A stretch of 64,000 nucleotides of DNA, taken from Ensifer canadensis. Its GTDB lineage: Bacteria > Pseudomonadota > Alphaproteobacteria > Rhizobiales > Rhizobiaceae. The stretch lies in assembly GCF_017488845.2 (NCBI RefSeq), contig NZ_CP083370.1, positions 3,987,103 through 4,051,102 on the forward strand, written 5' to 3'. A model generated the notes under the pieces. The model worked only from the letters and a program-made list of their open reading frames with translations. It searched no databases and was not told the origin of the DNA. The stretch's first letter is position 1; every line of letters begins with the position of its first letter. Below are positions 1-9,264 of this stretch, one piece after another. Position numbers and translations under genes: made by a program.

Positions 1-1124
1 CGCCGCGCCGGAACGGCCAGATTGGCCGAGTAGAAGGTGACCAGTCCCAGCACCGGGTCCGGAGCCTCGACCGCGCCGAGACGCGCCTGGACGCCGGTCG
101 GCAGGCCGAGGCAGGCCGTTTGCCCTTCGGTGCAGTCGCCAAAACTGCGGTCGAGATCCGGGGTCGAAAGGCCGATATCGGCGGCGAAGGCATCCGCCGT
201 CTGCTGGCGCACCGTCGGGGTCTGTGCCTTCCAGCCAAAGCGACCAAGCGCAATTTCTCCGGTCGCGCGATCGCGAACCAGCGAGGCGCGCCCGCTGATG
301 CCGTCGCCGTCGGCGTCATCAGGGTCTGCACGGGAAAGGATATCCGCCTCATGGATCGCCTCGATCAGTCCCAATCCGATCATCTGCGGCGCCACCCGCG
401 GCGAAAGCGTCGTTGTCGGATCAAGGGCGCCGTAGGCGAGATCGCGCACCGCATAGGTCGGCTTGCGCAGGAAGACCAGTTCGCCGTCCGCCAGCGTGAC
501 CGGCAGCTCGGAGTAGGTCATCTTCATCTGACCTTCGGCGGCAAGCCCCGGCACCGCCCTGTCCTGCAACTGCGCGCCGTAAATCGGGTCGGGGAAATTG
601 GCCATGTCGTAGGTCGCCAGCATCTGCCGTTCGCCGTCGTTGCGCGGCGCCCGGGCGAGCCGGTAGAGCATCGAGGTGCCGTCGCTGGCGCCTTCGGGCG
701 GGCCGCCACGCCCATCGCGCGGATGGCAGCTGAGGCAGGACCTTGCATTGTAGAGCGGCCCCAGGCCATCGGACGCCTGGGTTGACGAGGGCGAGGACAC
801 CCAGAGCTTTTCGAACAGCGCATCGCCCAGCTTGAATCCCTCTTCATCCTCGAAAGCCAAGTTTGCGGAAAACTGAGTGAAGCTGTCCTGATCGTTCGGG
901 GCGATCGACGTTCCGGCTCCCGCCGACATCGCCTCGTATCGTTCTGCCTTGGAGAAATCCGTGACCGGCACAGTGATCGCCTCGACGCGGCGAAGGTCGG
1001 CCTCGGAGAGATCGTCGCGCTTGTGCTTGAGCGCGGAGGTATCGTCTGACGCCTGAACTGCCGCCGCAACAAGAAACAGCGCCAGGAGCGACTGCAGAAG
1101 GGAGCGGGCAATGCATGCGTTCAT
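1..1124 (-). CDS. di-haem oxidoreductase (DUF1111/DHOR family), 3' end beyond window
   Basis: An open frame starts with ATG at 1124 and runs without a stop off the left edge, giving 374 visible codons. Residues 1-25 form a signal peptide (hydrophobic LLALFLVAAAV then AQAS-like cleavage region), so the protein is periplasmic. A haem-binding CxxCH (C130, C133, H134) is visible; family members carry a second CxxCH further C-terminal, which would lie outside the window. The gene follows the imelysin gene by about 50 bases on the same strand; this imelysin plus DHOR pairing is common in iron-regulated periplasmic clusters. Its exact reaction is not known (family names include 'thiol oxidoreductase'). 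The family call rests on the overall sequence and the CxxCH; the iron link is inferred from context. Confidence 0.85.
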   Translation of the reverse strand, partial: MNACIARSLLQSLLALFLVAAAVQASDDTSALKHKRDDLSEADLRRVEAITVPVTDFSKAERYEAMSAGAGTSIAPNDQDSFTQFSANLAFEDEEGFKLGDALFEKLWVSSPSSTQASDGLGPLYNARSCLSCHPRDGRGGPPEGASDGTSMLYRLARAPRNDGERQMLATYDMANFPDPIYGAQLQDRAVPGLAAEGQMKMTYSELPVTLADGELVFLRKPTYAVRDLAYGALDPTTTLSPRVAPQMIGLGLIEAIHEADILSRADPDDADGDGISGRASLVRDRATGEIALGRFGWKAQTPTVRQQTADAFAADIGLSTPDLDRSFGDCTEGQTACLGLPTGVQARLGAVEAPDPVLGLVTFYSANLAVPAR

Positions 1125-1136
1125 CGATTGAGGATC

Positions 1137-1162
1137 GGGCCGCGTCCGTAACGGCGCGGCCC
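1137..1162. other. stem-loop between imelysin and di-haem oxidoreductase genes
   Basis: An 8-bp GC stem (GGGCCGCG with CGCGGCCC) lies between the imelysin stop and the start of the next gene. The T-run follows it only on the plus strand, so it is not a classical terminator for the minus-strand genes. It may act in mRNA stability or partial termination between the two genes. Confidence 0.4.
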
Positions 1163-1173
1163 GCCTTTTCAGC

Positions 1174-2454
1174 TTATTGGAAAACAGCGTTAGGATTATC
1201 CAAGCTGTCGGAACCTTCAAGCTCAATCGTGCCGAGGTCGAGCGACGCGATGACGCGCTGCACGGTCTTGGCCTGGGCGATCAGGCCGTCGATCGCGGCC
1301 TGGACGGTGGCGTTGCCCTCGGCATTGCCTTCGCCGATCATCTGGTCGTAGGCCTCGACGGTTTCGGCGCGCTTGGCCATCGCCTGCATCTTCTCGACCG
1401 TGGTGGCGAGATCCTTGGTCATTTCCTTGTCGAGTGCCGCGTCCTTGGTGGCAACGAGTTCGGAAAGCGAGGCGCCGGTCAGCTTGGTGCCGTCGACGCG
1501 GGTATATTCGCCGGTATAGGCCGACTGGATGCCGATCGCGTCGTGCAGGTGCGAGTTGTGGGTGTTGTCGGAGAAGCAGTCGTGCTCTTCTTCCGGGTCA
1601 TGCAGCAGGATGCCGAGCTTCATGCGCTCGCCTGCAAGCTCGCCATAGGAGAGCGATCCCATGCCGGTCAGGATGGCGGTCAGGCCAGCCTTCGGATCGG
1701 CTTCGACGGCCTTGGTCGCCGCGCCATCCGGCGTCCAGTTGGCAACCATTTCCTTCAGGTCCGAAACGAGCAGTTCGGATGCAGCCTTCAAATAGGCGCC
1801 ACGCCGATCGCAATTGCCGCCGGTGCAGGCCTTGGTGTCGTAATCCGTGTAGGGGCGGTTGCCGGCGCCAGCCTTGGTGCCGTTCAGGTCCTGGCCCCAG
1901 AGCAGGAATTCGATGGCGTGATAGCCCGTGGCGACGTTCGCCTCGATGCCGCCTGCTTCCTGTAGGGTACCCGCCAGCAGTTCCGGCGTGATGTTGGTGG
2001 CGTCGACATCCTTGCCGTCGATCTTGATCGTCTTGTTGGCGATCACGTTGGCGGTGAAGAGACCGTTCTCGTCGCTCTCGCTGCCGTAGCTCGGATCGAC
2101 ATAGTCGATCAGGCCTTCGTCCAGCGGCCAGGCGTTGACCTTGCCTTCCCACTCGTCAACGATGGCGTTGCCGAAGCGGTAGACTTCCGTTTCCTGGTAG
2201 GGGTGGCGGGCCTTGAGCCAGGCTTCGCGCGCCGCCTTCAGCGTTGCTTCGCTGGGGGTCGCGATCAGCGCGTCGATTGCCTTGTCGAGCGCCTCAGCGG
2301 TGATCAGCGCATCTTCGAACTTGGCGTGCGCGACGACGGTGTAGTGCTTTACAACGGCGGCCGCATCGGTGGCGGCCTGCGCCGGCTGCAGGGCCAGCGT
2401 CGACGTTGCCGTCATGAGCGCCAGCGCCGCGGCGCGGATGAAATTCTTGGTCAT
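1174..2454 (-). CDS. imelysin family protein (peptidase M75 / IrpA-like), iron-associated
   Basis: The 426-residue protein has a signal peptide (residues 1-28, ending AQAA) and the GxHxxE motif of the imelysin family (G177, H179, E182, followed by FLLWG). Family members are periplasmic or surface iron-related proteins; some are called insulin-cleaving peptidases, but peptidase activity is not general. I chose the ATG at 2454, not an upstream in-frame codon at 2496, because a GGAGAG Shine-Dalgarno sits just before 2454 and the signal peptide starts there. It is the first gene of a two-gene unit with the di-haem protein. A possible Irr-type box lies upstream at 2603-2618. Function in iron acquisition is inferred. 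Confidence 0.88.
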   Translation of the reverse strand: MTKNFIRAAALALMTATSTLALQPAQAATDAAAVVKHYTVVAHAKFEDALITAEALDKAIDALIATPSEATLKAAREAWLKARHPYQETEVYRFGNAIVDEWEGKVNAWPLDEGLIDYVDPSYGSESDENGLFTANVIANKTIKIDGKDVDATNITPELLAGTLQEAGGIEANVATGYHAIEFLLWGQDLNGTKAGAGNRPYTDYDTKACTGGNCDRRGAYLKAASELLVSDLKEMVANWTPDGAATKAVEADPKAGLTAILTGMGSLSYGELAGERMKLGILLHDPEEEHDCFSDNTHNSHLHDAIGIQSAYTGEYTRVDGTKLTGASLSELVATKDAALDKEMTKDLATTVEKMQAMAKRAETVEAYDQMIGEGNAEGNATVQAAIDGLIAQAKTVQRVIASLDLGTIELEGSDSLDNPNAVFQ

Positions 2455-2602
2455 GACCCTCTCCTGTTCTTCTCCCGGCGTGACCGGAACGGACACCGCG
2501 GGACGGCGTCATTGCTCGGCAATGGGTCGTGGAAAATCCCCCGCCGACCCGCCGGAGCTTGATTGTCATGAACCAAAAGTAAACTGGTGTCAAAGTGTAT
2601 AG

Positions 2603-2618
2603 TTTAGAACGTTTTCAA
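2603..2618. promoter_or_regulatory. possible iron-control (ICE/Irr-like) box
   Basis: An imperfect palindrome TTTAGAA-CG-TTTTCAA lies about 150 bases upstream of the imelysin start. It resembles the TTTAGAA-type iron-control element bound by Irr in rhizobia (5 of 7 symmetric positions match). It also sits just downstream of the rsmB-type gene end, so chance is possible. The assignment is inference from motif and gene context. Confidence 0.3.
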
Positions 2619-2665
2619 TCTGATGCCGGCGGTTTGGCGCAGTGTCGAAGCCGCCGGCGAGGCGC

Positions 2666-3955
2666 TCAGGCCTTGCGCTGCATCAGGCAGAAGAAGAAGC
2701 CGTCGGTGCCGGTGGAAGCCGGCGTCAGCGTCACCGTCTTCATGTCGGCGGACCATGGCTGCGGCTTGTCGGTACCGAATAGCCCGGCCCAGATGTCGGC
2801 GGCCGACAGGATCTCGAATTCCGGATTGTCTTCGCAGAAGCCGTAGACTTGCGCCTCGTTCTCCTCGGGAAGCACCGAGCAGGTGACGTAGATCAGGTGT
2901 CCGCCCGGCCGCACGAACTGCGCAGCACTTGCCAGCGCTTCTTCCTGCTGGGAGATCCGCTCTTCGAGGTTCTTCTGGTTGAGCCGCCACTTGGTGTCGG
3001 GGCGGCGACGCCACGTTCCGGTGCCGGTGCAAGGCGCATCGACGAGAACCCGATCGAAACGGCCGGCAAGCGGCGCCAGGCTGTCGGCGGAATCGTGTAC
3101 CTGGACATTGCGCGTTCCAGCGCGCTTCAGCCGTTCGATGATCGGCGCCAGGCGCTTGCGGTCGGTGTCGTAGGCGTGCACCTGGCCCTTGTTGTTCATC
3201 GCAGCCGACATGGCGAGCGTCTTGCCGCCGCCGCCGGCGCAATAGTCGAGCACCTGTTCGCCTTCCTGCGGGAAGGCGAGATCGGCGACGATCTGCGATC
3301 CCTCGTCCTGGACTTCGAACCAGCCTTTCTGGAAGGAAAGCTCGGCGGTGACGTTCGGCAGGCGCGAGGCGCCTTCGCCGGCGGGAATACGAATACCGTT
3401 GCGGGCGATCGTTGCGGCTTCAGCGCCGCTGCGCTCCAGCGCCTTCAGCACCTTGTCCCGGGTCGACTTGAGCGTGTTGGCGCGCAGATCGAGCGTCGGA
3501 CGCCCGGCGAGCGCCTTGGCTTCGTCGAGCCAATCCTCGGAGAAGTTTTCCTCGAAGGATGCCTGCACCCATTCGGGAATGTCGCCCTGGATGTGGGGCG
3601 CGGCATCATCGAGGCGGCGCGTCGCGAAGGCCTGCGCCATGTCGGCGGACGGCATCTCGGGTGCGAATTTGTCGCCATCGAGTTCGGCCGCCAGCGCTTC
3701 GGGGGAAAAGCCCCACTGGCGGTACATCACGGCGTGGCCGAGAGCGGCGGCGCTGTCGCTGTCCATCAGGTAGGCGTGGGAGAGCTTCATGCGAAGCGCG
3801 TCATAGACGATGTTGCCGATCGCCGATCGATCGCCGGAGCCGGCGAAGCGATGGGAAAGGCCCCAGTCCTTGAGTGCGTCGGCGACCGGGCGCTTCCGCT
3901 TTTCGATGTCCTCAAGAACCTCAATGGCTCCAGCGAGCCTGCCGCCCAATCGCAT
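2666..3955 (-). CDS. RsmB/NOP-family rRNA (cytosine-C5)-methyltransferase
   Basis: The 429-residue protein transfers a methyl group from SAM to C5 of a cytosine in rRNA. The SAM site is LDYCAGGGGKT (about 236-246). Two cysteines used by this family are present: C309 in VDAPCTGTG, and the catalytic-type C359 in TCSVLPEEN. An N-terminal NusB-like helical part occupies about the first 150 residues, shorter than in E. coli RsmB, as in the alphaproteobacterial subgroup. The exact target base cannot be told from sequence, so no symbol is given. It stands alone on the minus strand between the iron genes and the RlpA gene. Confidence 0.88.
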   Translation of the reverse strand: MRLGGRLAGAIEVLEDIEKRKRPVADALKDWGLSHRFAGSGDRSAIGNIVYDALRMKLSHAYLMDSDSAAALGHAVMYRQWGFSPEALAAELDGDKFAPEMPSADMAQAFATRRLDDAAPHIQGDIPEWVQASFEENFSEDWLDEAKALAGRPTLDLRANTLKSTRDKVLKALERSGAEAATIARNGIRIPAGEGASRLPNVTAELSFQKGWFEVQDEGSQIVADLAFPQEGEQVLDYCAGGGGKTLAMSAAMNNKGQVHAYDTDRKRLAPIIERLKRAGTRNVQVHDSADSLAPLAGRFDRVLVDAPCTGTGTWRRRPDTKWRLNQKNLEERISQQEEALASAAQFVRPGGHLIYVTCSVLPEENEAQVYGFCEDNPEFEILSAADIWAGLFGTDKPQPWSADMKTVTLTPASTGTDGFFFCLMQRKA

Positions 3956-4103
3956 CTTCGATCAACTCCTTTTTCGCCGTGGTAGCGGCGATGGCATCGA
4001 AGAGCAAGACGCTGGCCGGGATTAAACGCGGGGAAGTGGCGAGGAACAGTACTTCTCAAAGCAGAACCGCCCGGATCGGATGCCGGACGGAAGTATTTTA
4101 CGA

Positions 4104-4478
4104 TCAGGAATTGACGACGCGATAACAGATGCTGGCGTGGCCGGAGCTGATCATGCCGATCTGCGAGGCGGCTGCTTTGGAAAGATCGATCACACGGCCA
4201 CGGATGAACGGGCCACGATCGTTGATGCGAACGATTACACTCTTGCCGTTGCGCTTGTTGGTGACCTGCACCTTGGTGCCGAATTTCAGACTGCGATGGG
4301 CGGCGGTGAGGCGGGCGGCGTTCATACGTTCGCCGGAAGCCGTCTTGGAGGTCAGCGCATACCAGGAAGCACCGCCGCAGCCGGCGCCTGCTGCCTGGCT
4401 GTCGGAAACGGAACCGAGGCCGATCCCGGCGGTGAACAGCGCTGCCGCAGCAACAGTCTTGATTTTCGCTGGCGTCAA
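4104..4478 (-). CDS. RlpA-like septal ring lytic transglycosylase family protein
   Basis: The 124-residue protein has a signal peptide (1-29, SDSQAAG) and one double-psi beta-barrel RlpA domain. Visible motifs are [19 protein letters not shown], the [16 protein letters not shown] core, and the [19 protein letters not shown] signature (about 90-108). RlpA proteins bind or cleave glycan strands lacking stem peptides at the septum; this copy lacks the C-terminal SPOR domain, so it is a short form. Its own promoter presumably lies in the AT-rich 475-bp region upstream. The signature with R-I-N-D-R-G-P-F is intact. Confidence 0.88.
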   Translation of the reverse strand: MTPAKIKTVAAAALFTAGIGLGSVSDSQAAGAGCGGASWYALTSKTASGERMNAARLTAAHRSLKFGTKVQVTNKRNGKSVIVRINDRGPFIRGRVIDLSKAAASQIGMISSGHASICYRVVNS

Positions 4479-4953
4479 ACTGGCGACCCTCGGTTAGAGC
4501 TCTTGGGCTGGAGCTCTTGGTTAATTCTGTCGAAGATCGCTAATTGGGGCGAAAAATGGCGAAAACGTGCTTCAACCATTTACGTTTTATTAGGATCTAT
4601 TAAAAAAGGACGAAAATTAAAAAAACGAAGATTGTTTGAAATAGTTTAAATAGAACCCGGAAGTTCTTTGGAATCAGCGGTTGAACGCGCTAAATGCGGC
4701 GCGCACGCGAGCCGAGATATCGGCTTAACGAAAAAAATCATTAAAAATTTCGAATTGAACGAATCGTCCGGAATCCGGATGGTCAAAAATGCGTCACTAC
4801 CGCTGTGGTTGCATTCAATTCGCCGAGTATAGAATGAATATCTCACGAAGGTCACAATTAAGCGCCTCCGTGAGATCACCATTACTAACGATCAGGCTAT
4901 CGACAATGTTCCATTGCGAACGGAATATTTTGACTGGTTCGCGCAGCAATTGT
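4479..4953. other. AT-rich intergenic region upstream of the rlpA-like gene
   Basis: This stretch is clearly richer in A and T than the surrounding genes and holds no ORF I can support; a 78-codon minus-strand frame at 4646-4882 has no domain and atypical composition. It contains several A/T tracts (about 4600-4640 and 4730-4765) and many TTAA/GTTTAA words. It probably carries the promoter of the rlpA-like gene and the 3' end region of the epimerase gene. No clear terminator hairpin was found. Confidence 0.6.
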
Positions 4954-5829
4954 TCATTGGCCGCGCCAGCTGTCCGTCTGCCACATTTGCGCAAGCGAGA
5001 CGCGATAATCGGGATAGGCGAGTTCGAAGCCGGTTTCCCGCAGGCGTGCATTCGAAACGCGCTTGTTTTCGCCATAGAAGGATCGGGCCATCGGCGAAAG
5101 CTCGGCGGTTTCGAACGGCATCTCGGGCGGCGGCTCGACGCCCATCAGCCGCGCGGCCTCGGCAACGATATCCTGCGGTGGTGCCGGCTCGTTGTCGGTG
5201 ATGTTGAAGATCCCACCCTGAAGTCTTTCGGAGAGGTAGGATGTGGCAGCGCCGATATCTTCCACACGAATGCGATTGAACACCTGGCCGGGCTTGATCA
5301 GCCGGCGGGCCGTGCCGTTGGCGAGATTGCAGAAGGCGTTGCGTCCGGGGCCGTAAATGCCGGAAAGCCGTAGCACAGCGACGGGAACAGCGTGTTTGGC
5401 GCCGAAGGCAAGCCAGGCGTCTTCCGCCTCGACTCGCTCCACCGAGCGCGCCGAGACCGGTTTGGACAACATGTCTTCCGTCACCCACTGACCGCCATGG
5501 TCGCCATAGACGCCGACGGTGGAGAGATAGCCGATCCAGCGAAGGGCAGGGGCAAGCGTGGCGAGGTCGGTGCTGCCGGGTCGGAACATCGGGTCGCCGT
5601 CGCGGCCGGGAGCGATCGACTGGATCAGATGGGTCGCCTGCCGCAAGGCGTCTGCCAGTTCGTCGGAAACCGTATCGCCGTCGAAGACGATCGGGCGGAT
5701 GCCCGCTTTTGCGAGTTTGGCAGCCTTTTCCGCACTGCGGGTCGTACCAGTGACGCTATCGGCCTTGTCGGCCAGTGCGCGCGCGATCGCCATGCCGGAA
5801 TAACCGGCGCCAAGAATCAGGACATGCAT
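4954..5829 (-). CDS. NAD(P)-binding epimerase/SDR-type oxidoreductase
   Basis: The 291-residue protein begins [12 protein letters not shown], an N-terminal Rossmann nucleotide site (G7, G9, G12). It continues with family features of atypical extended SDRs ([13 protein letters not shown] at about 117-129; [11 protein letters not shown]; an RVEDIG segment). The substrate is unknown. I use the ATG at 5829 because it starts exactly at the Rossmann strand and has GGGAG upstream; a longer frame to 5889 would lie inside queG. It overlaps the 3' end of queG by 13 bases and is probably translated from the same mRNA (GST-queG-epimerase). The orthologue group next to queG in rhizobia is of unknown role. 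Confidence 0.82.
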   Translation of the reverse strand: MHVLILGAGYSGMAIARALADKADSVTGTTRSAEKAAKLAKAGIRPIVFDGDTVSDELADALRQATHLIQSIAPGRDGDPMFRPGSTDLATLAPALRWIGYLSTVGVYGDHGGQWVTEDMLSKPVSARSVERVEAEDAWLAFGAKHAVPVAVLRLSGIYGPGRNAFCNLANGTARRLIKPGQVFNRIRVEDIGAATSYLSERLQGGIFNITDNEPAPPQDIVAEAARLMGVEPPPEMPFETAELSPMARSFYGENKRVSNARLRETGFELAYPDYRVSLAQMWQTDSWRGQ

Positions 5830-7019
5830 CGGCTTACTCCCGCCATTTGCCATTCGGACAACACTTCTTCGTCGCTCTCCGCACCGCATTGCCTCTCATG
5901 GGCCGCAAGCGCATCGGGCGAGATCAATAGTGACAAAGCCCACACCGCCATCGCCCTCACCATCGGGGAGGTATCGCTGGTCAACGTCTTGCAGGCTGCG
6001 ACCAGGCTGTCATCGCCGGAATTGCCCGCTGCGATCAAGACATTTCTGACGAAGCGGTCACGCCCGATGCGTTTGACCGGCGAGCCCGAGAAGAAGGTCC
6101 TAAATGTCGGGTCGTCGAGGGTCAGGAGAAAGGCGAGCGACGGCGCCTTCAGGTCATCGCGCGCCTTCAGTTTCATCTCCGACGCCTGCTGCGCGAACTT
6201 GTTCCAGGGGCAGGCGGCAAGACAGTCGTCGCAGCCATAGATGCGATTGCCGATCAGCGGACGCAGCGTCGGGTCGATCGGCCCCTTGTGCTCGATTGTC
6301 AGGTAGGAAATGCAGCGCCGCGCGTCGATGCGGTAGGGGGCGGGGAAGGCAGCGGTGGGACAGGCGTTGACACAGGCACGACAGGAGCCGCAATGGTCGC
6401 GCTCGGCGGCGTCGAAGGCAAGTTCCGCCGTGGTGAACAGGCTGCCGAGAAACAGCCAGGAGCCGAACTCGCGGCTGACGAGATTGGTGTGTTTGCCTTG
6501 CCAGCCGATGCCTGCCTTTTCGGCGAGCGGCTTTTCCATCACCGGTGCCGTGTCGACGAACACCTTCACGTCTTCGCCGGCACGTGCCGCAAAGCGGGTC
6601 GCGACCTCTTTCAGGCGGCCCTTGATGATATCGTGATAGTCGCGGTTCTGGGCATAGACGGAGATCGCACCGCGATCCGGCTGGTCGAGGATGCCGCGCG
6701 GGTCTTCCTCCGGGCCGTAGTTCATTCCGAACATGACGACCGAGCGCACGTTGCTCCAGAGGGTTCGCGGATCGGAGCGGCGCTCCGCCGTTTCGGCCAG
6801 CCATTCCATCGTGCCGTGGAAGCCCTCGTCGAGGAATTCCACGAGCCGCGCCGGCGCCTCCGGTATGGCATCGGGCCGGGTGATGCGACAGACGTCGAAG
6901 CCCTTGTCGGCCGCCTCGGCCTTCAGGAATTCCGTCAGCTTCTGCCGCCGTCGCTCCTGGTTTTCAGCCTTGGCAGCACTGCCGGGCACGGCACTATCCT
7001 CAGAAATCGAGATCCGCAT
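5817..7019 (-). CDS. queG: epoxyqueuosine reductase QueG
   Basis: QueG reduces epoxyqueuosine to queuosine in tRNA wobble positions, using cobalamin and two 4Fe-4S clusters. In this 400-residue protein the ferredoxin-like cysteines are visible: C210, C213, C216 and C220-P, then C263, C266 and C270-P, plus C236. The catalytic Asp of the family is D156 in [15 protein letters not shown]. The C-terminal HEAT-like part follows. It overlaps the upstream GST gene by 20 bases and the downstream epimerase by 13, so the three form an operon. The N-terminus is about 20 residues longer than usual; an internal start is possible. Confidence 0.95.
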   Translation of the reverse strand: MRISISEDSAVPGSAAKAENQERRRQKLTEFLKAEAADKGFDVCRITRPDAIPEAPARLVEFLDEGFHGTMEWLAETAERRSDPRTLWSNVRSVVMFGMNYGPEEDPRGILDQPDRGAISVYAQNRDYHDIIKGRLKEVATRFAARAGEDVKVFVDTAPVMEKPLAEKAGIGWQGKHTNLVSREFGSWLFLGSLFTTAELAFDAAERDHCGSCRACVNACPTAAFPAPYRIDARRCISYLTIEHKGPIDPTLRPLIGNRIYGCDDCLAACPWNKFAQQASEMKLKARDDLKAPSLAFLLTLDDPTFRTFFSGSPVKRIGRDRFVRNVLIAAGNSGDDSLVAACKTLTSDTSPMVRAMAVWALSLLISPDALAAHERQCGAESDEEVLSEWQMAGVSRCMS

Positions 7020-7692
7020 AATGCGGAACCGGTGTGATACCGCGCACGCGCTCGGAGAGCAGCGGGCGGAAGGAGGGGCGGGACTTCAGCCGCTGATACC
7101 ATTCCTTGGCGGTCGGCGCGTCCGACCAGTCGATCTCGCCGAGATAGTCGAGCACCGAAACCGTCGCGGCCGCCGCAAGGTCGGCATAGGAGATCCGGTC
7201 GCCTGCAAGCCAGGGCCGCGACCCGGCAAGCCACGACAGGTACTTCATGTGCTGGCGGATATTGGCGCGCGAGGTGCGCAGCACCTTGCTGTCAGGTGCG
7301 CCGCCGCCCTGGTCCGGCGTCATCTGCAGTTTGAAGATGCGCTCGCGCACCAAGGGGCGCGTCACGTCGGCTTCCATCTTGTGAAGGAACCATTCGGCCA
7401 GCCGGCGGATTTCGGCGCGCTGGAACGGATCTTCCGCCAGAAGCCGCCGATCCCGCTTCATGATGCCGTTCGTCTCGTCGAGATATTCCGAGATGATCGT
7501 GGCGCCACAAAGCGCCCTCATACTGTCGTCAACATAGACCGGTAACGTGCCCGCCGGATTCAGCGTCAGAAAGTCTCGCCGGTTTTCCCAGGGCTGTTCC
7601 TCGGTCAATTCCGTCTGGTAGCCGTATTCCGAAAGGATCAGGCGCACGAACCGCGAAGCGGAGGACATGGGGTGATGGTACAGTGTCGGCAT
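7000..7692 (-). CDS. glutathione S-transferase family protein
   Basis: The 230-residue protein has a thioredoxin-fold N-terminal half starting [20 protein letters not shown], with the [11 protein letters not shown] substrate/GSH loop (about 48-58) and the E-S-like position replaced by [10 protein letters not shown]. An all-helical C-terminal half follows, with [17 protein letters not shown]. This is the layout of cytosolic GSTs; the substrate cannot be told. It is the first gene of the GST-queG-epimerase unit and its 3' end overlaps queG by 20 bases. The ATG at 7692 fits the fold start. Confidence 0.9.
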   Translation of the reverse strand: MPTLYHHPMSSASRFVRLILSEYGYQTELTEEQPWENRRDFLTLNPAGTLPVYVDDSMRALCGATIISEYLDETNGIMKRDRRLLAEDPFQRAEIRRLAEWFLHKMEADVTRPLVRERIFKLQMTPDQGGGAPDSKVLRTSRANIRQHMKYLSWLAGSRPWLAGDRISYADLAAAATVSVLDYLGEIDWSDAPTAKEWYQRLKSRPSFRPLLSERVRGITPVPHYADLDF

Positions 7693-7854
7693 CGATGATC
7701 TGGCTTCTTATGGTCTTTTTTCAGGGAACGTCAGCGTGGCGGCGCATGCGTCTGGCCACGGCTCATCAGAAAAAGCTATAGGAACTTGTGGTGGCAAACA
7801 CAAGCGAATCAGCCTTTTCCTCCCACTCCAAAACTTGTCAGGAAAATCTTATAT

Positions 7855-8661
7855 ATGGCGGATCAATCGATCATCAGCGCGCTCGTCCTCGGTCTCATCG
7901 AGGGATTGACGGAGTTCATCCCCGTGTCTTCGACGGCGCATGTGCTCCTCGCCGGGCACTTCCTCGGCTTCAGATCGCCGGGCAACACCTTTGCCGTTCT
8001 GATACAGCTCGGCGCCATCCTGGCGATCCTGCTCGTCTATTTCCAAAGACTTCTGTCGATCGCACTGGCGCTGCCGACGAGCGTCAAGGCCCGCCGCTTC
8101 GTCGTGTCGGTGCTGCTCGCCTTCCTGCCGGCCGCCATCATCGGCGCAATCGCCCATGACTTCATCAAGACCGTGCTGTTCGAAACGCCGATCCTGATCT
8201 GTGTCGTGCTGATCATTGGCGGCTTCATCCTGCTTGCGATCGATCGGATGCCGCTGACGCCGCGCTACACCGACATCATGGACTATCCGCCGTCGCTGGC
8301 GCTGAAGATCGGCCTGTTCCAGTGCCTGGCGATGATTCCCGGCACCTCGCGCTCCGGTGCGACGATTGCCGGCGCTCTGCTGATGGGAACGGACAAGCGG
8401 TCGGCGGCGGAGTTCTCGTTCTTCCTGGCCATGCCGACGATGCTCGGCGCCTTCACGCTCGACCTCTACAAGAACCGTGATGCGCTGTCGTTCGACGATT
8501 TCACACTGATTGCCGTCGGCTTCATCGCGGCGTTCGTCGCCGGCATCTTCGTCGTCCGCTCGCTCTTGGACTTCGTCTCGCGCCGCGGCTTCACGCCATT
8601 TGCGATCTGGCGCATCGTCGTCGGCACCGCCGGCCTTATCGGCCTCTGGATGCTCGGCTGA
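7855..8661 (+). CDS. uppP: undecaprenyl-diphosphate phosphatase UppP (BacA)
   Basis: This 268-residue membrane enzyme recycles undecaprenyl diphosphate to the monophosphate lipid carrier for peptidoglycan and other envelope glycans. Both family motifs are visible: [14 protein letters not shown] (16-29) and PGTSRSG (162-168). About eight hydrophobic segments fit the known topology. I chose ATG 7855 rather than the frame start at 7786 because AGGAAA precedes it and the protein then begins like other UppPs ([17 protein letters not shown]). It is monocistronic; a RIME-like repeat begins a few bases after the stop. Confidence 0.95.
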   Translation: MADQSIISALVLGLIEGLTEFIPVSSTAHVLLAGHFLGFRSPGNTFAVLIQLGAILAILLVYFQRLLSIALALPTSVKARRFVVSVLLAFLPAAIIGAIAHDFIKTVLFETPILICVVLIIGGFILLAIDRMPLTPRYTDIMDYPPSLALKIGLFQCLAMIPGTSRSGATIAGALLMGTDKRSAAEFSFFLAMPTMLGAFTLDLYKNRDALSFDDFTLIAVGFIAAFVAGIFVVRSLLDFVSRRGFTPFAIWRIVVGTAGLIGLWMLG

Positions 8662-8668
8662 GAACAGC

Positions 8669-8774
8669 TACTGCATAATTCTCTAAATCGGATCCGATTT
8701 AAGGGCGAAATTATGCAGCAAATATAAAGAGATACAGCGTCCTTTGCGCGTCATATTTGACGCGCGGCGCTGTA
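8669..8774. repeat. RIME-like two-palindrome repeat, copy 1
   Basis: The element has a first palindrome (TACTGCATAATT ... AATTATGCAG with an inner AAATCGGATCCGATTT) joined by CAAATATAAAGA to a second palindrome (TACAGCG...GCGCGTC...GACGCGC...CGCTGTA). The same architecture recurs at 29433-29537 and 34081-34175, with a partial copy at 42469-42505. The layout matches the mosaic intergenic elements known in rhizobia (RIME); that name is from memory, not a search. Confidence 0.75.
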
Positions 8775-8813
8775 AAAATAAAACCGCGTGCGTTTCAGAT
8801 GAAACGCACGCGG
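8774..8813 (-). terminator. intrinsic terminator of the small-protein gene
   Basis: On the minus strand a 14-bp perfect GC-rich stem (arms CCGCGTGCGTTTCA) is followed by TTTTATTTTT. It lies 51 bases downstream of the stop of the small gene at 8864-9025. This supports that gene as a real transcription unit. Confidence 0.85.
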
Positions 8814-8863
8814 TCCCTGGCCCCCGCCAAAAACTTGTAGCTAATCGCCCGATGGGCGCCGGC

Positions 8864-9025
8864 TTACTTGCCGGAAAGGTCGATCGACGCCGTCGTGCAC
8901 GGGTCGACGCCATAGGCCGGCGTGCAGCCCTTGCGGCTGCTCGCGACCGTGTTCGGCGCGACGAAGGAGCCAGCCAGAATGATCAGTGCCGCAGACGCAA
9001 AAAAGATTGCGATCGACTTGCCCAT
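8864..9025 (-). CDS. small exported/membrane protein, 53 codons, unknown function
   Basis: The frame encodes 53 residues: a positively charged start (MGKS), one hydrophobic segment (IAIFFASAALIILAGSFV), then a short polar tail with two cysteines (KGCTP...DPCTTAS). It looks like a signal-anchored or secreted peptide. Support comes from a strong terminator on the same strand and an AAAGG motif 10 bases before ATG 9025; an ATG at 9034 would leave AAAGG only one base away. No domain is recognised. A palindrome at 9110-9133 lies in its presumed promoter region. Confidence 0.65.
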   Translation of the reverse strand: MGKSIAIFFASAALIILAGSFVAPNTVASSRKGCTPAYGVDPCTTASIDLSGK

Positions 9026-9109
9026 GGACGCCATGCCTTTCGAGAGTGATGCTGCCGCCGCCGAGACTTACCTGTGATCGGGGCGCGGGGCGGTTTTTAT
9101 GCGTTGGAT

Positions 9110-9133
9110 ATGTCTTGATCAATATCAGGACAT
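9110..9133. promoter_or_regulatory. imperfect 24-bp palindrome upstream of small-protein gene
   Basis: ATGTC-TTGATCAATATCAG-GACAT is an imperfect dyad (ATGTC/GACAT and TGAT/ATCA arms match). It sits about 85 bases upstream of the small gene start on the minus strand and between two genes of the same orientation, where a promoter is expected. It could be a dimeric repressor operator; no regulator is assigned. Confidence 0.35.
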
Positions 9134-9208
9134 GTTGAATCTGCGGTAAATGCCATTCGCTTTTGTCACTGCGGCAGAACTGCAACGCTGTTGCCTTGAT
9201 GACACAAT

Positions 9209-9235
9209 AAAACAGCCGCCGGCAGGGCCGGCGGC
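9209..9235 (-). terminator. intrinsic terminator of the NDUFA9-like gene
   Basis: A 9-bp perfect stem (GCCGCCGGC with GCCGGCGGC, loop AGG) is followed on the minus strand by TGTTTTATT. It lies about 30 bases after the stop of the gene at 9265. Confidence 0.85.
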
Positions 9236-9264
9236 GATCGAAAGAGGCTTTCTGGGCTGCTGCC

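Noticed and set aside
4646..4882. 78-codon minus-strand open frame in the AT-rich spacer
   Set aside because: No ribosome site, no domain, and a composition that follows the AT-rich DNA rather than the coding pattern of its neighbours.
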